A program made the position numbers and the translations under genes. Below, piece by piece: positions 1-8,230 of a DNA stretch of 64,000 bases. This DNA comes from Clostridium merdae. Its GTDB lineage: Bacteria; Bacillota; Clostridia; Oscillospirales; Acutalibacteraceae. The notes beneath the pieces are model-generated. The model saw only the letters and a list, made by a program, of their open reading frames with translations, was not told the DNA's origin and did not search any database. Numbering within the stretch: the first letter of the stretch is position 1; every line of letters begins with the position of its first letter. Location of the stretch: assembly GCF_900176635.1 (NCBI RefSeq), contig NZ_FXLN01000004.1:948230-1012229 (forward strand), given 5' to 3'.

Positions 1-215
1 GCTTCCAAATAATCATGCAAAGAAGGGCAAGCGGTAGATATTTTACGTTTACTGGCTTTCATTTTGCGAATTAATTCGTCAGAATCCAGACCTTCGTCTG
101 TTAAAGCCTCATCATCTATTAAAAGCTGAAAGGGAATCCGCTTCATTTCACTGGGATCACCGAACACCTCTTCGTTAAAATCCACACAACTATCTACAAT
201 GATCTGATACTCCAC
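1..215 (-). CDS. DegV/FakB-family fatty-acid-binding protein, N-terminal part
   Basis: The gene runs off the left edge, so only about 71 N-terminal residues are visible. Reading leftward from a GTG at 213-215, the translation begins VEYQIIVDSCVDF and later has RIPFQLLIDDE, the acidic GLDSDELIRKMKASK stretch and TACPS. That order (VDS-D near the start, an IDDE strand, then a T-x-x-PS motif) is typical of DegV domains. Characterised members (FakB) bind a fatty acid and present it to the kinase FakA for phospholipid synthesis; the specific partner here is not visible. The GTG is chosen because an AGGAAAG-like site lies just upstream and no ATG fits the family N-terminus. Confidence 0.8.
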   Translation of the reverse strand, partial: MEYQIIVDSCVDFNEEVFGDPSEMKRIPFQLLIDDEALTDEGLDSDELIRKMKASKRKISTACPSLHDYLE

Positions 216-361
216 TGGGCTTTCCTACCTTTCCTTGCCTGGCACAGGGCATGTTACTAATATCACTTAGTTTACCACGAAATAAGTAAAACATCAACTG
301 GTAATTCCCATAATCAAATGTAAAGATTTTTAAAACTACATGCAAATCATGTAATAATTAA

Positions 362-823
362 TTATTTTCTGCCTTTACCCGTAATATAATTCGGAGTAAT
401 TTTAATCACTCTTACTCTACTTTGCGCTTTTTCAATATAATCGAGTCCCTTTGGTATAAATTCGGATGAATATTTTTCTAATAATAGCTCTAACGCCTTT
501 TGTTTCTCTTCCTCGAAAACCTCTTGCGCAATTCCAAATAAAACGATACTTTCATAATTGGTAGTGAAATCTCCCGGCAGAACCTGTGTTTTGCCTACAA
601 CACAAAACGATACTTTTGCATTCTTTAATAGATTTTCAAGCTTTGTGCCAACCGTTGCACAATGAATGTAAATAGAGCTGCCGTCGTAAACATAGCTTAT
701 CGGTACACCATACGGGTATTCTTCCCCAATGGTAGACAGTACTCCGTATTCCCCTTCCTTAAGCAGCTTCTCTACCTTTTCTTCAGGGAGGATACGGTCT
801 TTTCTTCTCACTTCCGGAAACAT
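362..823 (-). CDS. Pyridoxamine 5'-phosphate oxidase-like flavin protein (NimA-type)
   Basis: A 153-residue protein of the FMN-binding split-barrel family. The N-terminal EVRRKDRIL followed by EEKVEKLLKEGEYGVLSTIG, YPYGVPISYVYDG and IYIHCATVGTKLENL matches the small NimA/5-nitroimidazole-reductase-like branch, where the strand after the YGVP segment and the H-x-A-x-x-G-x-K loop contact FMN. Such proteins reduce small xenobiotics or act on unknown flavin chemistry; the substrate cannot be told from sequence. Its ribosome binding site (GAGGTGGAG) overlaps the stop codon of the preceding alkyltransferase-like gene, so the two are probably translated from one mRNA with coupling. Confidence 0.8.
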   Translation of the reverse strand: MFPEVRRKDRILPEEKVEKLLKEGEYGVLSTIGEEYPYGVPISYVYDGSSIYIHCATVGTKLENLLKNAKVSFCVVGKTQVLPGDFTTNYESIVLFGIAQEVFEEEKQKALELLLEKYSSEFIPKGLDYIEKAQSRVRVIKITPNYITGKGRK

Positions 824-832
824 AACTCCACC

Positions 833-1147
833 TCATTTTTCATCTTTCGTCGGTCTCCAAATACTTTGCACTAAATCTACCGTACCATTTTTACGAAAAG
901 CAATCCCTTCCGCTTGCAATAAGCTGCGCTGCTCCGGCCATCCCGGCGCAGTAGCACCCAATCGGTTCACCACCCGATGACAGGGAAGTGATAAAAAAGA
1001 AGGGGTATGGCTTAACACATACCCTACCTGTCTTGCACTGCGTGGCATGCCCATGAAAAAAGCGATTTGACCATAGGTTACAACTTTGCCATACGGAATT
1101 TTTGCAACCCAATCGTACACGTGTTCTGAAAAAGTCCGTTGTTCCAT
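833..1147 (-). CDS. MGMT-family DNA alkyltransferase, single-domain
   Basis: A 104-residue protein equal to only the C-terminal half of an O6-alkylguanine-DNA alkyltransferase. It shows the helix YGKVVTYGQIA, the DNA-recognition helix with its arginine finger (PRSARQVGYVL, about residues 35-45) and the active-site PCHRVV with Cys56. Alkyltransferase-like proteins (ATL) usually have the cysteine replaced by Trp or Ala; here it is kept, so the protein could transfer alkyl groups or, like ATLs, flag lesions for nucleotide excision repair. It is first gene of a two-gene unit with the flavin protein. Family is clear; catalytic competence is inference. Confidence 0.82.
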   Translation of the reverse strand: MEQRTFSEHVYDWVAKIPYGKVVTYGQIAFFMGMPRSARQVGYVLSHTPSFLSLPCHRVVNRLGATAPGWPEQRSLLQAEGIAFRKNGTVDLVQSIWRPTKDEK

Positions 1148-1319
1148 GCCATGATTCCTTTTTCTAATTTACTTTGATTATATCGAAAGCAATGGCAGAA
1201 TTCAAGGCTTTTCTTTTATTATAATACTGCATTTAAAATACCGGTATTTTATAATGTTAAATACTTCATTCATAAAGACAGCCACCTTAAAAAGGCCAAC
1301 CCAATTTAAGCCACTTTTA

Positions 1320-1348
1320 TTGACATACAAATAGCTCTATGCTATTAT
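1320..1348 (+). promoter_or_regulatory. SigA-type promoter of the flavodoxin-tetR unit
   Basis: TTGACA at 1320-1325, a 17-bp spacer and TATTAT at 1343-1348 form a near-consensus housekeeping promoter. The predicted start site falls at about 1355, exactly where the operator palindrome begins. Confidence 0.75.
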
Positions 1349-1354
1349 CAAAAT

Positions 1355-1382
1355 ATGAATGAATAATTAATTGTTCATTCAT
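1355..1382. promoter_or_regulatory. Probable TetR operator, 28-bp near-perfect palindrome
   Basis: Two 14-base arms, ATGAATGAATAATT and AATTGTTCATTCAT, are reverse complements with one mismatch. The palindrome covers the predicted transcription start just after the -10 box. A TetR-family gene is the second gene of the transcription unit, so autorepression by that protein is the simplest reading. Confidence 0.7.
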
Positions 1383-1413
1383 ATTGTGTCTTTTATATTT
1401 AAGGAGGTCGGTT

Positions 1414-2169
1414 ATGACAAAGGTTATTGCAATAATCGGAAGTCCGCGGAAGAAAGAAACTTACGGTGCCGTCCTCAAATTTGGGGAATATATTAAATCG
1501 TATGGCGAGATTGAATTTGAACCTATTTTTTTACATGATTACAACCTTGAATTTTGCACGGGTTGCAAGCTGTGCTTTGACAAGGGTGAGGAATATTGCC
1601 CCTTGAAGGACGACCGAGATGTTTTGATGGAAAAAATTAGTCAGTCGAACGGTGTAATCTTTGCATCCCCCAATTACGCATTCCATGTTTCCGCACAGAT
1701 GAAGAACTTGTTTGACAGGCTGGCCTTTCTCTTTCACAGACCGCGCTTTTGGGGCAAGGCCTGTACGGCTATTGTCACACAGGGCATTTTCGGTGGAGAT
1801 AAAATTGTCAAGTATTTAAATAGCATGGGGGAAAATTTAGGTTTTTACTCATCCTGCGGTTGTGTTCTACAAACGCTAGAGCCCACCACGGAGGCTATGC
1901 GTATAAAAAACGATAGGAAAATAAAGAAGGCGGCTGAGAGCTTTTATAAAGCACTGACGAACGGCGCGCCATCCCCTTCTCTTTTCAGGATTATGATGTT
2001 CCGTATGAGCCGAACAATGATAGGTAAACTTCAAAATAAGGAATACCGGGATTATCGTTATTTTAAGGAACTCGGGTGGTTTGAGTCCGATTATTATTAC
2101 CCTGTTACATTAGGTTTTTTTAAAAAGATATGGGGAAGCTTTTTTGATTTTATAGGAAACAAAAGATAA
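1414..2169 (+). CDS. Flavodoxin-fold NAD(P)H-dependent reductase
   Basis: A 251-residue protein starting at the ATG seven bases after a perfect AAGGAGG; an upstream in-frame start lacks a ribosome site. The N-terminal VIAIIGSPRKKET is the FMN phosphate loop of the NADPH-dependent FMN reductase/flavodoxin superfamily; FCTGCKLCFDKGEEYCPLKDD is a cysteine-rich stretch seen in iron-sulfur-flavoprotein-like members, followed by the isoalloxazine-side motif SPNYAFHVSAQMKNLFDR. The C-terminal 80 residues are an extra tail beyond the fold. It is transcribed with the next gene, a TetR regulator, so it is probably induced by a small molecule that it also reduces. Confidence 0.78.
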   Translation: MTKVIAIIGSPRKKETYGAVLKFGEYIKSYGEIEFEPIFLHDYNLEFCTGCKLCFDKGEEYCPLKDDRDVLMEKISQSNGVIFASPNYAFHVSAQMKNLFDRLAFLFHRPRFWGKACTAIVTQGIFGGDKIVKYLNSMGENLGFYSSCGCVLQTLEPTTEAMRIKNDRKIKKAAESFYKALTNGAPSPSLFRIMMFRMSRTMIGKLQNKEYRDYRYFKELGWFESDYYYPVTLGFFKKIWGSFFDFIGNKR

Positions 2170-2205
2170 TATAATTAGAAATTATTACGCAACAGGAGGA
2201 TAAAC

Positions 2206-2775
2206 GTGGACAGAAAAGCAGAAATCTATCGCTGCGGGAAGCATTTGTTTTGTTTAAAGGGCTTTAAGGATACCAATGTTGCCCAAATCATGAAAATGGC
2301 AGGAATGGCGGCGGGTACATTTTATAATTACTATTCTTCAAAGGAAGCACTGTTTCTGGATATTTACAACGACGAAAATGTTGCCCTGAAAGAAAACATC
2401 ATGAAGAAGATAGACATTGATGCCGAACCCATACACGTCATTCAGAAGATGCTGCAGTTGAACTTAGCGGGAATGAACGAAAACCCAATTCTACGGGAAT
2501 GGTACAATAGAGAGTCGTTTAGTAAAATTGAAAAAAAGTTTCGAGAAGAAAACGGATTAGCTCGCGTGGATTTTCTCTATAGTGGTTTTATTGAGATTGT
2601 GAGAAAATGGCAGGCCGAGGGACGGATGCGGCAAGATATTGACGCTGAAATGATTATGGCGATTTTCACCTCATTGGTTGTTATGGAAACACATAAGGAT
2701 GAAATTGGGATTGATTATTTCCCTCAGCTGATTGAATACCTTGCTGAATTCACGATGAAAGGGCTTATGTATTGA
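2206..2775 (+). CDS. TetR-family transcriptional regulator
   Basis: A 189-residue protein starting at GTG after AGGAGGA. The N-terminal helix-turn-helix reads GFKDTNVAQIMKMAGMAAGTFYNYYSSKEALFLDIY, a typical TetR DNA-binding domain (about residues 15-55), followed by a helical ligand-binding domain with no specific signature. It lies 36 bp downstream of the reductase gene and likely represses the shared promoter through the 28-bp palindrome at 1355-1382. The inducer is unknown. Confidence 0.85.
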   Translation: MDRKAEIYRCGKHLFCLKGFKDTNVAQIMKMAGMAAGTFYNYYSSKEALFLDIYNDENVALKENIMKKIDIDAEPIHVIQKMLQLNLAGMNENPILREWYNRESFSKIEKKFREENGLARVDFLYSGFIEIVRKWQAEGRMRQDIDAEMIMAIFTSLVVMETHKDEIGIDYFPQLIEYLAEFTMKGLMY

Positions 2776-2944
2776 TCCGAAAACATGTCGCCAGACGAAG
2801 CAATTAAATATTGAATTATGCTTTGTAAAAAAAGTAGTCATTATTATGAGCAGAATAAAAAACTGTATGGAGTAGTGGTAATGTACTAGTACCAACGCCC
2901 CACACTTCTTTTATAGAACGACCATCAGCTGTACGTTCTACAAG

Positions 2945-2980
2945 AAAGAACCGTACCTGTATAAACAGGTACGGTTCTTT
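2945..2980. terminator. Bidirectional terminator
   Basis: A perfect 16-bp stem (arms 2945-2960 and 2965-2980, loop ATAA) is flanked by T/A runs, serving both the tetR unit from the left and the transporter operon from the right. It ends directly at the stop codon of the methyltransferase gene. Confidence 0.85.
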
Positions 2981-4012
2981 TTATATTGCCACAGCTGCAA
3001 CTCGGTAAACAGCACGGCAAAGAGCATACATATTTTTTTCAGGAAGGTTCTGGTTCGCTACACAGCCGGGACCAATAATCAGCCCGTTATCCCCTGCGGC
3101 GACAATAGCCTCCTGCACATGCTGTTCCACCTCTGCCACCGAGCCGGAAACCAAAATGCTCTCTCGTATTTTCTCCCCATTTTCATTATAGAAAGGGGCT
3201 TCGCGAATTCCACCCAGCAGGCATTTATCGGTAATGGAACGTGCTTCCTCCAGCGTTGGACTGCTCCAGCGGTCGTGCCAATTGATGCAGTTCACAGGGT
3301 AATCGGCAATTAACTGGAACATCCCATTGTCTCCATGCAGATGAGCCACATTAAAGAACGTTTCATCCTGATAGGCGGCGATTACCTGACGGTCAAAATA
3401 TTCCCCAAACTCGCGGTACTGTTCCTCGGTTAAGAAATCGTGGTTGGCACATTGCGTCGCAAAGAAAAAACCATTTACACCCATTTCAATATTGGCCTTT
3501 ACAAAGTTAATGGTAGTTTCCGTTATAGCCTGCAAGGCTTGCTTGAATAGGCGGGGGTTATCCTTCATATCGAGCAGAATTCGATCGCCCGCAAGCTTTC
3601 TGGCCGTGGTTAGGGGACTAAAGATGGTCTGGATGATAGGCAGCTGCCCGTTTGCCAGCACTATGGTATGCCGAGCCGCCTGAAGCTGCTTGCCGTAGGT
3701 TCCATAAATGGCAGGCAGCGGTTCAATCCGCTCCCAATCCTTTACTTGGTGTATCCCATAGTCGTCTACAATTGGCGGCTCATTCACTCGATTAAAGATT
3801 TTCACCTTTACGCCATAATCCTGCACACCATACAGCCCAAACGGCATGAGCTTAATAAAATCAAAATCATACTTTTGTGCAAAAGCCACTTGTGCCTCCG
3901 CTAGACTTCTTGGGTCTTGGTCTACTGCTGAAAAGTGCATCCAGACATTCAGTGGAATTTTATCCACCTCTTGCCCATTCAGTGCTGCGTGAATTCGCTC
4001 AAACTTATTCAT
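2981..4012 (-). CDS. UroD-family (uroporphyrinogen decarboxylase-like) methyltransferase
   Basis: A 343-residue protein of the URO-D superfamily. The start MNKFERIHAALNGQEVDKIPLNVWMHF, the central HLHGDN and the C-terminal GPGCVANQNLPEKNM fit the branch of corrinoid-dependent methyltransferases (MtaA/MtbA-like) better than true HemE. Members usually transfer a methyl group between a corrinoid protein and a thiol or tetrahydrofolate. The start chosen is the ATG whose ribosome site overlaps the stop of the upstream permease gene, so it is translationally coupled as last gene of an amino-acid transporter operon. That suggests demethylation or modification of an imported methylated amine or amino acid, but no corrinoid protein gene is nearby. 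Substrate unknown. Confidence 0.7.
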   Translation of the reverse strand: MNKFERIHAALNGQEVDKIPLNVWMHFSAVDQDPRSLAEAQVAFAQKYDFDFIKLMPFGLYGVQDYGVKVKIFNRVNEPPIVDDYGIHQVKDWERIEPLPAIYGTYGKQLQAARHTIVLANGQLPIIQTIFSPLTTARKLAGDRILLDMKDNPRLFKQALQAITETTINFVKANIEMGVNGFFFATQCANHDFLTEEQYREFGEYFDRQVIAAYQDETFFNVAHLHGDNGMFQLIADYPVNCINWHDRWSSPTLEEARSITDKCLLGGIREAPFYNENGEKIRESILVSGSVAEVEQHVQEAIVAAGDNGLIIGPGCVANQNLPEKNMYALCRAVYRVAAVAI

Positions 4013-4019
4013 ATTACAC

Positions 4020-4706
4020 CTACCATTTCTTAAATGCCAGCTCAATACGGCGAAATACAACATCCAGCAATCCACAAAGTGCCCAATAGATGAGTGCGGC
4101 CGCAATGTACGCCTCAAGGTAATGCGCATTTTGAGCAGATGCCAGCTTTGCCTGAGATAAAATGTCTGCCACGCCAATGGTAAAAGCCAGTGAAAGCCCC
4201 TTAATTACCCCTAAAAAGGTATTAAAAAGCACTGGTACTACTACCGCTACCCCCTGCGGCACCACAATTCGATGCAATGCCTGGTACCCGGTCATCCCGC
4301 TGGCAAAGGCAGCTTCCCATTGCCCGGGGTCAATGGAATAAAACGCCCCACGAATATTTTCAGACTGCCCAACCGAAATATAGAACGCATATGCCACCAC
4401 AAGAACAGCAAGAGGTGAAACAGGTGCACCGTTCCCCAGCCCTAGCAGTTGGCAAAGGCTATCTAACACCATGGGCAGAAGAAAATAAGCGAGGTACAAA
4501 TGAATCACCAACGGCACCCCTCTGGTGTAGTCAATAAATACCCGTGCAATCTGTTTTGCCACCGGTATTTGGCGAATACGAATGACTGCTACGAGTAAAC
4601 CAAGCAGAACGCCAAAGAATAATACGATAAGCGCAGTTCCCAATGTAAACGGGACAACCGTAAGAATAAAGCGCATATCTTCTACAATGATAGAACCACT
4701 CAGCAT
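4020..4706 (-). CDS. Polar amino-acid ABC transporter permease
   Basis: A 228-residue integral membrane protein of the HisM/GlnP family, with about five hydrophobic helices and the cytoplasmic EAA loop QWEAAFASGMTGYQALHRIVVPQG (split here as QWEAAFASGM and RIVVPQG) that docks on the ATPase. Its ATG overlaps the stop codon of the upstream permease gene by one base (TAATG), so the two permeases are coupled and probably form a heterodimer. It is the fourth gene of the operon ATPase, binding protein, permease, permease, methyltransferase. Confidence 0.85.
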   Translation of the reverse strand: MLSGSIIVEDMRFILTVVPFTLGTALIVLFFGVLLGLLVAVIRIRQIPVAKQIARVFIDYTRGVPLVIHLYLAYFLLPMVLDSLCQLLGLGNGAPVSPLAVLVVAYAFYISVGQSENIRGAFYSIDPGQWEAAFASGMTGYQALHRIVVPQGVAVVVPVLFNTFLGVIKGLSLAFTIGVADILSQAKLASAQNAHYLEAYIAAALIYWALCGLLDVVFRRIELAFKKW

Positions 4707-5410
4707 TACCCCACCCGCTTTTCTGTTTGTTTACCAGCAATCACTTTCTTTTCAAATACCTGGCACAGCTTCCCAACTGCAAACGTGATGCACCAATAAA
4801 TAATTGCCGCAGCCAGAAAAACCTCCAGCTTTTTTACTCCGAAATCATTGGAGATGATTTTTTTGGCCAGCCCCATAATGTCAGTTAAGCCAATCACAAA
4901 TAAAACAGATGTATCTTTTACCAGCTCTACAAAAGCATTCTCTAAATTTGGCCACGCAATTGGCAGCATTTGAGGCAGTAGAATTCTTCTAAATTTCGTG
5001 AAACCATTCATACCAATGCTGTCGGCGGCATCGTGTTGGCCTTTTCCCACCGCCAAATAGGCAGGGCGAAGGTACTCCGACATATAGGCGCCATTGTATA
5101 AAATTAGCGCAAGAGAAGCATAGAAGGTTTTACTCCAGCCATCTGCATCAATCCCAAATTCCCGCAGAATTAGCGGCAACCCGTAATACACTAAGAAAAT
5201 GTGAATCAGGCAGGGTGTGCTGCGAAAGAAAGATACATATAAGTCTGACAGGGGTGAAAGCACTTTCCATTTTTTAATTCGAACTGTCGCGATACCCGCC
5301 GCCAAAAGAATACCCAAGCTGCCAGATATAACAATAACCAACATTGTATAAGGAATTGCAACGCTAATTCGCCCTACCACATAACACACATAAGAAAAAT
5401 CGATATTCAT
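4706..5410 (-). CDS. Polar amino-acid ABC transporter permease
   Basis: A 234-residue HisM-type permease with a periplasm-facing N-terminus, helices throughout and an EAA loop (GQHDAADSIGMNGF and RILLPQM). The ribosome site is AGGGGAG. The C-terminal tail KKVIAGKQTEKRVG is basic and cytoplasmic. It pairs with the permease that follows, and with the binding protein and ATPase encoded upstream in the same operon. Confidence 0.85.
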   Translation of the reverse strand: MNIDFSYVCYVVGRISVAIPYTMLVIVISGSLGILLAAGIATVRIKKWKVLSPLSDLYVSFFRSTPCLIHIFLVYYGLPLILREFGIDADGWSKTFYASLALILYNGAYMSEYLRPAYLAVGKGQHDAADSIGMNGFTKFRRILLPQMLPIAWPNLENAFVELVKDTSVLFVIGLTDIMGLAKKIISNDFGVKKLEVFLAAAIIYWCITFAVGKLCQVFEKKVIAGKQTEKRVG

Positions 5411-5456
5411 TGTGGGTACCGCTCCCCTCTGCTACCAAGCACTTGTACAAAAGAAC

Positions 5457-6317
5457 TTACGAATTGGCAGCGTATTTTATGGTGTCTTCCCCATACCATG
5501 TTTCAGAAAGCTTGGAGAGCGTTCCGTTTTCTCTGAGTGTTTTTAACGCCTGCTCTACCTTTGCAGATAAATCTGCCTGGTCTTTTGCTAAGGCAAAATA
5601 AGTTCCATTAATTTTCACTGGGGGAGTTACCGCTTTTACTTTTAGACCCAATTGCTCCTTAATTTCAGAGAAGCCCAAATTGTTCGGAAGCACCAAGGCA
5701 TCATACTGTTTATCGCTCACCGATTTAAAACGATCTGCCACTGAAATGCCGTCGCCGGTCGCAATGGTAATTTGTTTATCGGGATGCTCTTTGTTATAGG
5801 CAGTAAGCAAATTAAAAATGCCTCCATTGGGGGTGGATGGTACTAGCTTTTTGCCCACCAAATCATCCAGCGTTTGAACGGAGTTATTGTCTTCATTCAC
5901 ATAAATGTTAATAAGACTCACACCGGTAATGGCATTTGGCAGCAGATACTTTTTCTCGCGTTCAGCTGTCTTATAAAGACCTCCGCCAATGAGCGCATAT
6001 TTACCAGTTTCTAAACCGATTTGCGTCGCGTCGCTTTCTACCAATTCCACGTTGAATTGATAATCCGGAATCAAATCATCCACCGCTTTTAGCACCTCAA
6101 CCTCATAACCAACCTTTTCGCCTTTTTCATTCTCGAAGCTTAATGGGCGTGAAGCAGCCTCTAAAGCAACATTTACGGTCTTTACCGAGGCAGATGAGGA
6201 ATCTCCGCTCTGCACAGCAGAAGCGTTTGCACCTGTACTGGTGTTTGCTGCGCAACCCGACAAAAGCCCCGTAAGAATAGCCGCTGTGATGAACGATCGA
6301 ATGCGTTTTGTTTTCAT
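5457..6317 (-). CDS. Extracellular solute-binding lipoprotein, family 3
   Basis: A 286-residue secreted lipoprotein. The signal peptide ends in the lipobox LLSGC with the acylated Cys22, followed by a Ser/Ala-rich linker. The mature part has the type-II periplasmic-binding fold pattern of family 3 (PLSFENEKGEKVGYEVEVLKAVDD, ETGKYALIGGGLYKTAER, LVGKKLVPSTPNGG), which usually binds cystine, glutamine or other polar amino acids. The normally conserved ARG-type ligand arginine region is not obvious, so the ligand may be unusual. It lies between the ATPase and permease genes of one operon. Confidence 0.83.
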   Translation of the reverse strand: MKTKRIRSFITAAILTGLLSGCAANTSTGANASAVQSGDSSSASVKTVNVALEAASRPLSFENEKGEKVGYEVEVLKAVDDLIPDYQFNVELVESDATQIGLETGKYALIGGGLYKTAEREKKYLLPNAITGVSLINIYVNEDNNSVQTLDDLVGKKLVPSTPNGGIFNLLTAYNKEHPDKQITIATGDGISVADRFKSVSDKQYDALVLPNNLGFSEIKEQLGLKVKAVTPPVKINGTYFALAKDQADLSAKVEQALKTLRENGTLSKLSETWYGEDTIKYAANS

Positions 6318-6378
6318 GTTAATTCCTCCTTATTTGTGTAAGCCCTCATAAAGTAAACTATTTTAAGATGTTTGCTGT

Positions 6379-7131
6379 TTATATTTGATAAACAAAAGGC
6401 TGATAGATGCAGTCTAAAAACCGTTTTGTTGCCGCTTCTTTTGGTGATAGAAAAACCTCTCTGGGAGGGCCTTGCTCTACAACGTTACCACCCTCCATAA
6501 AAATCACCTTATTTGCAATATTTTGTGCAAAGCTCATTTCATGAGTAACAACTACCATCGTGATTCCTCTGTTAGCCACCTGCTTCATCACGGAAAGAAC
6601 CTCGCCGACCAGCTCTGGGTCGAGCGATGATGTAGGCTCATCGAATAGAATCACCGATGGGTTTAAGGCAAGCGCTCTAGCAATGCCTACCCGCTGCTGC
6701 TGACCTCCGGAAAGCTGATTTGGGTAAAAATCCTCTTTTCCCTCGAGCCCAACACCTTTGAGCTGCTGTTTTGCAGTAATGATTGCATCTGTCTTGGGAA
6801 TTTTTTGAACGGTAATTAGTCCCTCCGTAATATTTTCCAAAGCAGTTTTGTTTTTAAATAGGTTGTAATTCTGAAATACCATTGCTGTTTTTCTTCGAAG
6901 TGCTAAAAGCTGCTTTTTTGAAGATTTTTTATAATCATAGAAAATCTGGTCAATGGTGATATTTCCTTCATCGGCCTTCTCCAGGCCATTCATACAGCGC
7001 AGCAGCGTGGTTTTTCCCGTTCCACTGGGTCCGATAATCACCGCAACATCCCCCTGCTCTACCGTAAGGTTAATACCTGTTAATATCTCTTTGAAGGCGA
7101 AAGATTTGCGAATGTTTTGTAGTGTGATCAT
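6379..7131 (-). CDS. Amino-acid ABC transporter ATP-binding protein
   Basis: A 250-residue GlnQ-type ATPase, first gene of the operon. Walker A is GPSGTGKTT, the Q-loop region is AMVFQNYNLF, the signature is LSGGQQQRV and Walker B is VILFDEP, with the switch His in VVVTHEMSFA. The ATG at 7129-7131 is preceded by AAAAGGAGGG; an upstream in-frame ATG has no ribosome site. It energises the two HisM-type permeases downstream. Confidence 0.9.
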   Translation of the reverse strand: MITLQNIRKSFAFKEILTGINLTVEQGDVAVIIGPSGTGKTTLLRCMNGLEKADEGNITIDQIFYDYKKSSKKQLLALRRKTAMVFQNYNLFKNKTALENITEGLITVQKIPKTDAIITAKQQLKGVGLEGKEDFYPNQLSGGQQQRVGIARALALNPSVILFDEPTSSLDPELVGEVLSVMKQVANRGITMVVVTHEMSFAQNIANKVIFMEGGNVVEQGPPREVFLSPKEAATKRFLDCIYQPFVYQI

Positions 7132-7157
7132 AGTTGCCCTCCTTTTGCTGCTGTGCA

Positions 7158-7181
7158 TTTTAACAATTCAAACTGTTAAAA
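7158..7181. promoter_or_regulatory. A/T-rich inverted repeat in the transporter operon leader
   Basis: TTTTAACA and TGTTAAAA, 8-base arms separated by 8 bases, lie about 27 bp before the ATPase start codon. It could be an operator or a weak leader hairpin; no regulator can be tied to it. Confidence 0.35.
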
Positions 7182-7220
7182 CATACTAATCTTATACGTT
7201 TACAAAACTAAGTTTAGTAA

Positions 7221-7249
7221 AGAATACGTTGCAAGATACGAATAGTCAA
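7221..7249 (-). promoter_or_regulatory. Promoter of the amino-acid transporter operon
   Basis: On the minus strand TTGACT (7249-7244) and TATTCT (7226-7221) are 17 bp apart, giving a transcription start about 85 bases before the ATPase start codon. Confidence 0.55.
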
Positions 7250-7454
7250 CTCTTTTTTAGGAAAAAATTTATTTTTAACATTACTTATAATAGAATACCG
7301 ATATGTTAAGTACATCTTCATGTAATATAGATAAAAAAATAAGCCTTAAAATTGAGAGTAGTTTTCATTTTTCAGAGTAACTTTTTAACTGGCAGCTATC
7401 AAATTAGAGTGATTGGTTACCCATTTCAATTTTATAAATATTAGAACGCAAAAA

Positions 7455-7488
7455 AAGAACAGCATCCACTCTACGGGATGCTGTTCTT
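7455..7488. terminator. Terminator after the XRE regulator
   Basis: A 13-bp perfect stem (7455-7467 with 7476-7488) flanked by A and T runs on the two sides, so it can act in both directions. It follows the minus-strand XRE gene. The remaining sequence of the 7132-7519 gap is A/T-rich and shows nothing beyond the promoter and inverted repeat listed. Confidence 0.8.
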
Positions 7489-7519
7489 TTCTATAAAGCG
7501 CTGGTATAATGTGCCGTAA

Positions 7520-7768
7520 TCAGTCTTCGCGACCGAGCAGCCAGTCAACAGACACGTTTAGAATATTCGATAAAGCTACCAATTCAAAATCCGTTACGTA
7601 ACGAATTTGCCCTTCTAATTTCGAAAGGCCGGAAGCGTTCATGTCAATTCCATTCACCTGCAGCTGAGCCAAAAGTTCTTTTTGTTTCATACCCAAATTC
7701 TTGCGGGCCATTTCTACATGGGCACCTACCAAATTACGATTACCCAGGGCTTGCTTGCGTAATCTCAT
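7520..7768 (-). CDS. XRE-family helix-turn-helix regulator
   Basis: An 82-residue protein consisting almost only of a Cro/CI-type helix-turn-helix: AHVEMARKNLGMKQKELLAQLQ, the recognition helix in NASGLSKLEGQIR and the closing helix LSNILNVSVDWLLGRED. The start at 7768 follows GGGGAGATG with good spacing; longer in-frame readings add a non-HTH leader without a ribosome site. Solitary, next to the nicotinate phosphoribosyltransferase gene; its targets are unknown. Confidence 0.75.
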   Translation of the reverse strand: MRLRKQALGNRNLVGAHVEMARKNLGMKQKELLAQLQVNGIDMNASGLSKLEGQIRYVTDFELVALSNILNVSVDWLLGRED

Positions 7769-8115
7769 TCTTTCATCTCCCCGTTGCTCAGGCCGTTTTT
7801 CGCCGGCCAGACAAATAATAATAAGATTTCCCTCTTCAATAAAAAAGGCACTAAATTGCTGTCGCTTTTCAGAAAGCAAAGTATTTTAAAAGAAATAAAA
7901 ATACCACTATCCGGAATACATTCCATTATAGTAGATAAAATCGAAAAACGCAACAAAAACCATACAAAAATTTTAGATTTAATCCGTTTAATTTGCTGGT
8001 TTCAAATGGAACGGTACCTACTTTGTCGAATGTCAAAAAAACATTGTTATTTAGAGGGTTTCTTGTTATAATACTATTCAACAAAGTGACCGGCATATTT
8101 TTTTGAGGCTTGCCC

Positions 8116-8142
8116 CGAATTCGGGTAAATCACCCTAATTCG
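8116..8142. promoter_or_regulatory. Inverted repeat upstream of pncB
   Basis: CGAATTCGGG (8116-8125) and CCCTAATTCG (8133-8142) form a dyad with one mismatch and a 7-base spacer, about 60-90 bp before the likely pncB promoter. The left arm also contains the 12-bp palindrome CCCGAATTCGGG. It is G/C-rich in an A/T-rich gap and may be an operator for an NAD-pathway repressor; no known consensus was matched. The rest of the 7769-8230 gap shows a TATAAT at 8205-8210 and nothing else. Confidence 0.4.
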
Positions 8143-8230
8143 TGCAACGTTTTCTCTTTGCTTTCTGATTTATAATATGCACAAACACTGCAAAGAGATT
8201 ATGCTATAATAATTGCTTTTAATGAGGTGT

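Noticed and set aside
2981..4012. Heme biosynthesis HemE
   Set aside because: Context (transporter operon) and C-terminal GPGC-N-P-N motif fit UroD-like methyltransferases better; no other heme genes are near.
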